Shown here piece by piece: positions 60,401 to 64,000 of a stretch of 64,000 nt of DNA; the stretch's first letter is position 1, and each line of letters opens with the position of its first letter. Source of the DNA: Cornus controversa (taxonomy: Eukaryota > Streptophyta > Magnoliopsida > Cornales > Cornaceae); contig CM048853.1 of the NCBI GenBank assembly GCA_026545225.1, positions 17,176,755 to 17,240,754 on the forward strand, written 5' to 3'. Position numbers and translations under genes: made by a program. The notes beneath the pieces are model-generated. The model did no database searches. It was not told the DNA's origin and was given only the letters and a program-made list of their open reading frames with translations.

Positions 60401-61379
60401 TGATATATCATGTATAGATGATTTCAATGTTGAGGGAATAATCCTAGGGTGTTAGAATGAGATTAGGACCCAAAATGGGCAAAATGTGAGGTTGCAGGTA
60501 ATTCTGCAGAGTGTAATTTCGATTGTGCAAAATGGCAATCAGTCATAACCTCTTCGTTTTAGATTAGAATTGAGTGTGATTTTTTTAAAAATTGAGTATT
60601 TTTGAATCCTCTATCTAATGGTGTAGGTTTGACTTTCAAAATCTAGTCACACTACGAGTTAAGTTCTAGAATTAAGTAATTTTATGTGTGGCAAAATTGC
60701 AACTCTTGAGGAAAGTTTCGATGAATGTGTTTGGATCATATGAGGGATGTATGGATCATTTAGAATGTTTGGAACTCTATAGAAAGTGTATGAGTTTTAT
60801 GGAATGAGGAGTTGGCTTGAAAATGGCCATTTGAAGAATTTTAGGATTTCTACAGAGACTATTTCGAACGTGTGAAATCCACAATTCGCATGATCAAAAA
60901 TTTTGATTGTGCAAAACCCATCTTTCATATGTGCGAAATATTGTAGGATTTTTGCGTGGTAAAGGTCCTGAATGACAGAAATCTTTGATTGTACTTCGAT
61001 AGTACATCGCATGATCGAACATTTCGATTGTGCGAAGATGGCATTCGATCAATCAAAAGGCAAATTTTGATTGTGCAAAAATGGTGACCAGCAGTTAATG
61101 TTGTGCAAGTGTGGCAATGTGTGAGCCTTAGTTAGAGGTTGGTGTTAGGATATACGTAGAGACACATATACATGAAATTAATCTTCTGCAAGTGTAAGGT
61201 GTTGATGTGAGGTGATAATGATGTGAAAATACTATTCACCTTGATTTTCGGGAGACAAAAATCAAAGTGTGATAACTTGGTATCAGAGTATGGTACTATT
61301 GTAAGATTAGAGACATGAGATGATGATGTGACAACCTAATCACCCTTGATTTTCAAGAGCCAGAAATCAGGGCGTGACA
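54467..61379 (+). mobile_element. B4: B-type LTR, primer site and terminal stub, split by A3
   Basis: LTR 54467-56083 plus 60202 to about 61274 (TGTAGACACC.., decayed end GTGATA). A primer site TTGGTATCAGAG is at 61277-61288. About 65 bp of leader follow, then only the last part of another LTR, ending CAGGGCGTGACA at 61379. Because a polypurine tract precedes 54467, this LTR is also placed as the 3' LTR of the gag relic. LTR, primer site and second terminal stub in this order imply a former tandem (LTR-interior-LTR-interior-LTR) that later collapsed. Confidence 0.8.
56084..60201 (-). mobile_element. Solo LTR A3 (4.2 kb LTR family A)
   Basis: Plus-strand ends TGTCACGCCCCGATTCCC..CCGGTCCTTACA, perfect target duplication TGGCA (56079-56083, 60202-60206). 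4118 bp. It carries the same modules as A1 in reverse: 52 bp repeats at 56260-56350, hairpin array at about 57108-57515 (for example CACATGAT 57108-57115 with ATCATGTG 57131-57138), GC-rich block 59270-59680, pyrimidine tract 59690-59820 and a TA zone to 60110. It resembles A1 more than A2 in the array. Confidence 0.93.
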
Positions 61380-62377
61380 GGAGTTGATCAACACTTTCGT
61401 GTCATTGGAGTTTTCCAACACCACATGATCGTCAGAGTTGACCAATCATACATATGTATCAGATTATGACCGAAGAAGATGTAAATATCTTGATGCTTAT
61501 GTGTTTTAACTATTAAGCATGCTATATGATTTAAATACATATTTGTTGAATTGCATTTTTGAAGTGTTGAACATGAGAACATTGATATATGTCATATAGT
61601 GTGGCAACATTATAGTTGCATATCATGTAGGTTGGTGTCGAGTCGATGCCTAGGTGGGTTGGGACATTCTTACTAGGCATAGTTATATACTCGCCCCTCT
61701 CCCCTGAACTTTTTACTAGTAAGGCGCCAATGATGGATTGTGCATTAAAGTCCGAATAGAGTTCCTTTTGTCATTTTGGATGTATTTTTGAATATCTTGT
61801 ATATGGCTATCCATGCTGGCTTATGGCATATTAATTTCTTATAGATGTAGTCATAATTGAATTGCTAGTGTTTTTGGACAATATACATGTAATTCATATA
61901 ATGACTATGAACTTGGAGGACCACATTTATAAGATGTATGATTAGATTCACAGTATGGATGGACCTTATGTTTATGTATTGAGAAATTTATTTCATGGAA
62001 TGTATAGGAATTACCATTTCAAAGCAAAGTAATACGAATGATTCTAGGATGTTAGAATGAGAATTGAGTACAAATGCGTCAAGTGTGATGAATCAAAAAA
62101 TACTGCAAAGAGACAATTTCGATCGTGTGAAATGCCTTTTTTGCACAATCGAAATGCCTTCGATTGTGCGAAATGGCATCGAGAATTTTGATAGAAGAGG
62201 GTCCAATTTCTAGTGGGATTTCGATTATATTTTGCATGAACTTCAATTGAGCGAAGCATTTTGATCGTGCAAAAATTAGATTTTGCATGATCGATTATCT
62301 TCAATTATGCGAAACTACAATTTCAATTGTGGGAAATTTGTATTCCACTCTATGTTTGTTATGCATGTATGGCTACG
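61380..62377 (+). mobile_element. B-type LTR fragment B5
   Basis: It begins in the hairpin module (CATGATCG..CAATCATAC) and runs through the usual middle (CTAGGTGGGTTGGGACATTC) to the palindrome-like zone (AATTTCGATCGTGTGAAAT, TTCGATTGTGCGAAA near 62160). It is cut by B6 at 62378. The LTR start is missing. Confidence 0.7.
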
Positions 62378-64000
62378 TGTAGAAACCATGACCAATTTTG
62401 GACAATTTATATTTTTTGCATTATAATTGCCATAAATGCATTTTGACTGATGTTAAGCATGGTTTGATTGTGGAGAATATGTTTGGGAAGTTGTGTAGAG
62501 GTTTTGGTGAGTTTTTGGGATATTTGGAGAAGTTTAACTTTTTTGTCAAACGGGAGCCCGAGTGCGGTCCGGGTGGGTCTGGAAATTTGAAAAATTTTGG
62601 AAAATAATTATTTTTGGTTTTAAACCAAATGAAATTTTTAGAGAGTTAAGAAAGTGATTTCAAGGCCATAGGATCTTTCGAAATTGAAAACGAAGGTCGG
62701 GAGGGTACGTTAATTGGCCCGGGGGCATTTTAGTCATTTGCGCATCCTAAATATTTTAAATATTAAGGCTGAGAGATTCCAGCCATATCTCACAGCTGTT
62801 TCTCTCTTTAAACTCTCCCATATTAATCCCTTCACATTTTCTCTACATTTGGAGTGGCTTTGGCTTGGATTTGAGACCTGCCGAAGAAGGAAAGTGTATA
62901 AGGGATGGCTAGGGCTTCGATTTGAACCGAACAACCTCGCGTTTTGGAAATATCTTCCTTGGTGAGATTCTTGGAAGTTGCTTGAAAGTCATCCAACTTT
63001 GAGGTAGGGGTTCTCCTTCTTACTTAGTTGTCAATTCTAGGGTTTCGGGTGAAACGGTGAGAATGTGTATTGCATGAATGAGAGTGGTAAGAGGGGTAAG
63101 ATTAGGTGTTTTCTCCTTCCCTTGAGTCTCTCTATACAAATATGGTGTACCTTGTGATGTGTATAACATGAGGGGCAAGTATGTGAAAGCTTGAGAAAAT
63201 GAGAACATGTATGCTTATGTGCTTAATTTGATGTGCATATGTGACTATGTGCAATGTGAAACATATGTGATTGTGTGTTGATAATGTGATTTGAAATGCA
63301 TGCGAATTACTCATAGTAAGTGTATGCATTGGACAAAGTATGAATAATATGTGCTAAATTAAAATTTGTAGGCATATATAACTTATATACAAGACTTGAC
63401 ATATATGTGACTATATGTGTGTTTACGTGGAGGAAATGCATGTTAAGTACCTTTAGAACTAGCTTGTGCATTTGAGAAGCATGAAAATGATATGCTTGAC
63501 TTTATATACTCAAAATACATATATGGGGTAAATGTGAGGAGACGAGAAAAATGGACCGTGCATGGAATGTCAGAGAGGTCCAACCATGCTAAGTAGGGGC
63601 ATTCTTGTCCAATGAGGTATGACTATCGGAGTGGTCCCATCATACCAAGGCTAAGGCCTAGAATCAGATTAAATCCACTTTTGGTGAGTTGTCGGAGTTG
63701 TCCACTCACCTTGGGTCAAACCAAAATATTGCCAATGGAGTATGACATTGTCGGAGTTATCAATGTCATACAAATGAGTCAGAGGTGTCCTAGGTCACAT
63801 AATCTGTCGGAGCAATCCAAATCATGTTGGGGTATCAGAGTAGGACCGAGAGAGGAAAGACTATGGCCTTCCTTACATGATTTTTACTAAGCATGATATG
63901 TGTTTTAATGTATTCTTATATATGCATTGCTTATGTTTAAACTTGTGAAAGTTGAATGAGACATGTAATGTAGTAACATGCATTCATGTAGGTCGATGTC
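62378..64000 (+). mobile_element. B6: B-type LTR, 5' part, runs off the window
   Basis: Starts TGTAGAAACCATGACCAATTTTGG. It keeps the GAGGGTACGTTAATTGGCCC block seen in other B LTRs and a hairpin array at 63560-63770. It ends at the window edge in the CATGTAGGTCGATGTC region, so solo or full element cannot be told. Confidence 0.8.
63560..63770. repeat. Hairpin array with variable paired arms (B6)
   Basis: Arms around a tGTCGGAGTtGTCC-like centre: GCATGG 63560-63565/63584-63589; GGTATGA 63616-63622/63640-63646; GGTGAGT 63683-63689/63704-63710; TATGACATTG 63741-63750/63761-63770. All four pairs are perfect complements. Confidence 0.92.

Overview
This is a stretch of a flowering-plant nuclear genome, AT-rich and built almost entirely of nested LTR retrotransposons. 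The plant assignment rests on Athila-type and Tekay/Del-type Ty3/gypsy elements, a CACTA terminus of the CACTACAAGAAA kind, a TRIM primed by initiator tRNA-Met, and the remains of a plant methylesterase (MES/SABP2-like) gene. I see no intact host gene. Nearly every reading frame is a retrotransposon relic.

Layout. (1) 1-19496: a minus-strand Athila-like element (here ATH-H) is split by a complete plus-strand Athila element (ATH-1, 1949-17308, target duplication CATTC). The 5' LTR of ATH-1 is itself split by a 4.2 kb LTR (A1, 2027-6265). ATH-1 has broken gag, protease, RT and RNase H, lacks the integrase core, and has a long ORF downstream of pol. (2) 19497-25423: a scrambled Tekay-like chromovirus, with integrase/chromodomain end, polypurine tract and LTR, interrupted by a 2.8 kb solo LTR (B1). 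(3) 26366-28713: a small gag-bearing element with two ~350 bp LTRs. (4) 29148 to about 45110, minus strand: a methylesterase pseudogene whose first intron has grown to about 15 kb by insertions. These are a copia-like solo LTR holding B2, and a Tat-like non-coding element (H, 33763-43385) holding B3, an Athila solo LTR and LTR C. (5) 45352-47640: a CACTA end and unrecognised debris. (6) 47645-61379: a Tekay-like relic whose gag is cut by A2, which carries a TRIM and whose LTR (B4) is cut by A3. (7) 61380-64000: two further B-type LTR pieces.

Insertions were resolved by matching both junctions. Perfect 5 bp target duplications were found for ATH-1 (CATTC), A2 (TGGTC), A3 (TGGCA), B1 (TTCAA), B2 (ATAGA), B3 (TAAAA), the Athila solo LTR (ATCAT) and H (GTATT).

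The most unusual signal is shared by unrelated elements. Arrays of short repeats have a nearly constant centre, but the flanking arms change from repeat to repeat while staying complementary to each other. Examples lie in the A and B LTRs, in element H and in the CACTA subterminal region. A second class, CGAT-NN-ATCG palindromes with variable outer arms, occurs in the B-type LTRs and in both Athila elements. This is arm covariation seen directly in the sequence; its cause is open.
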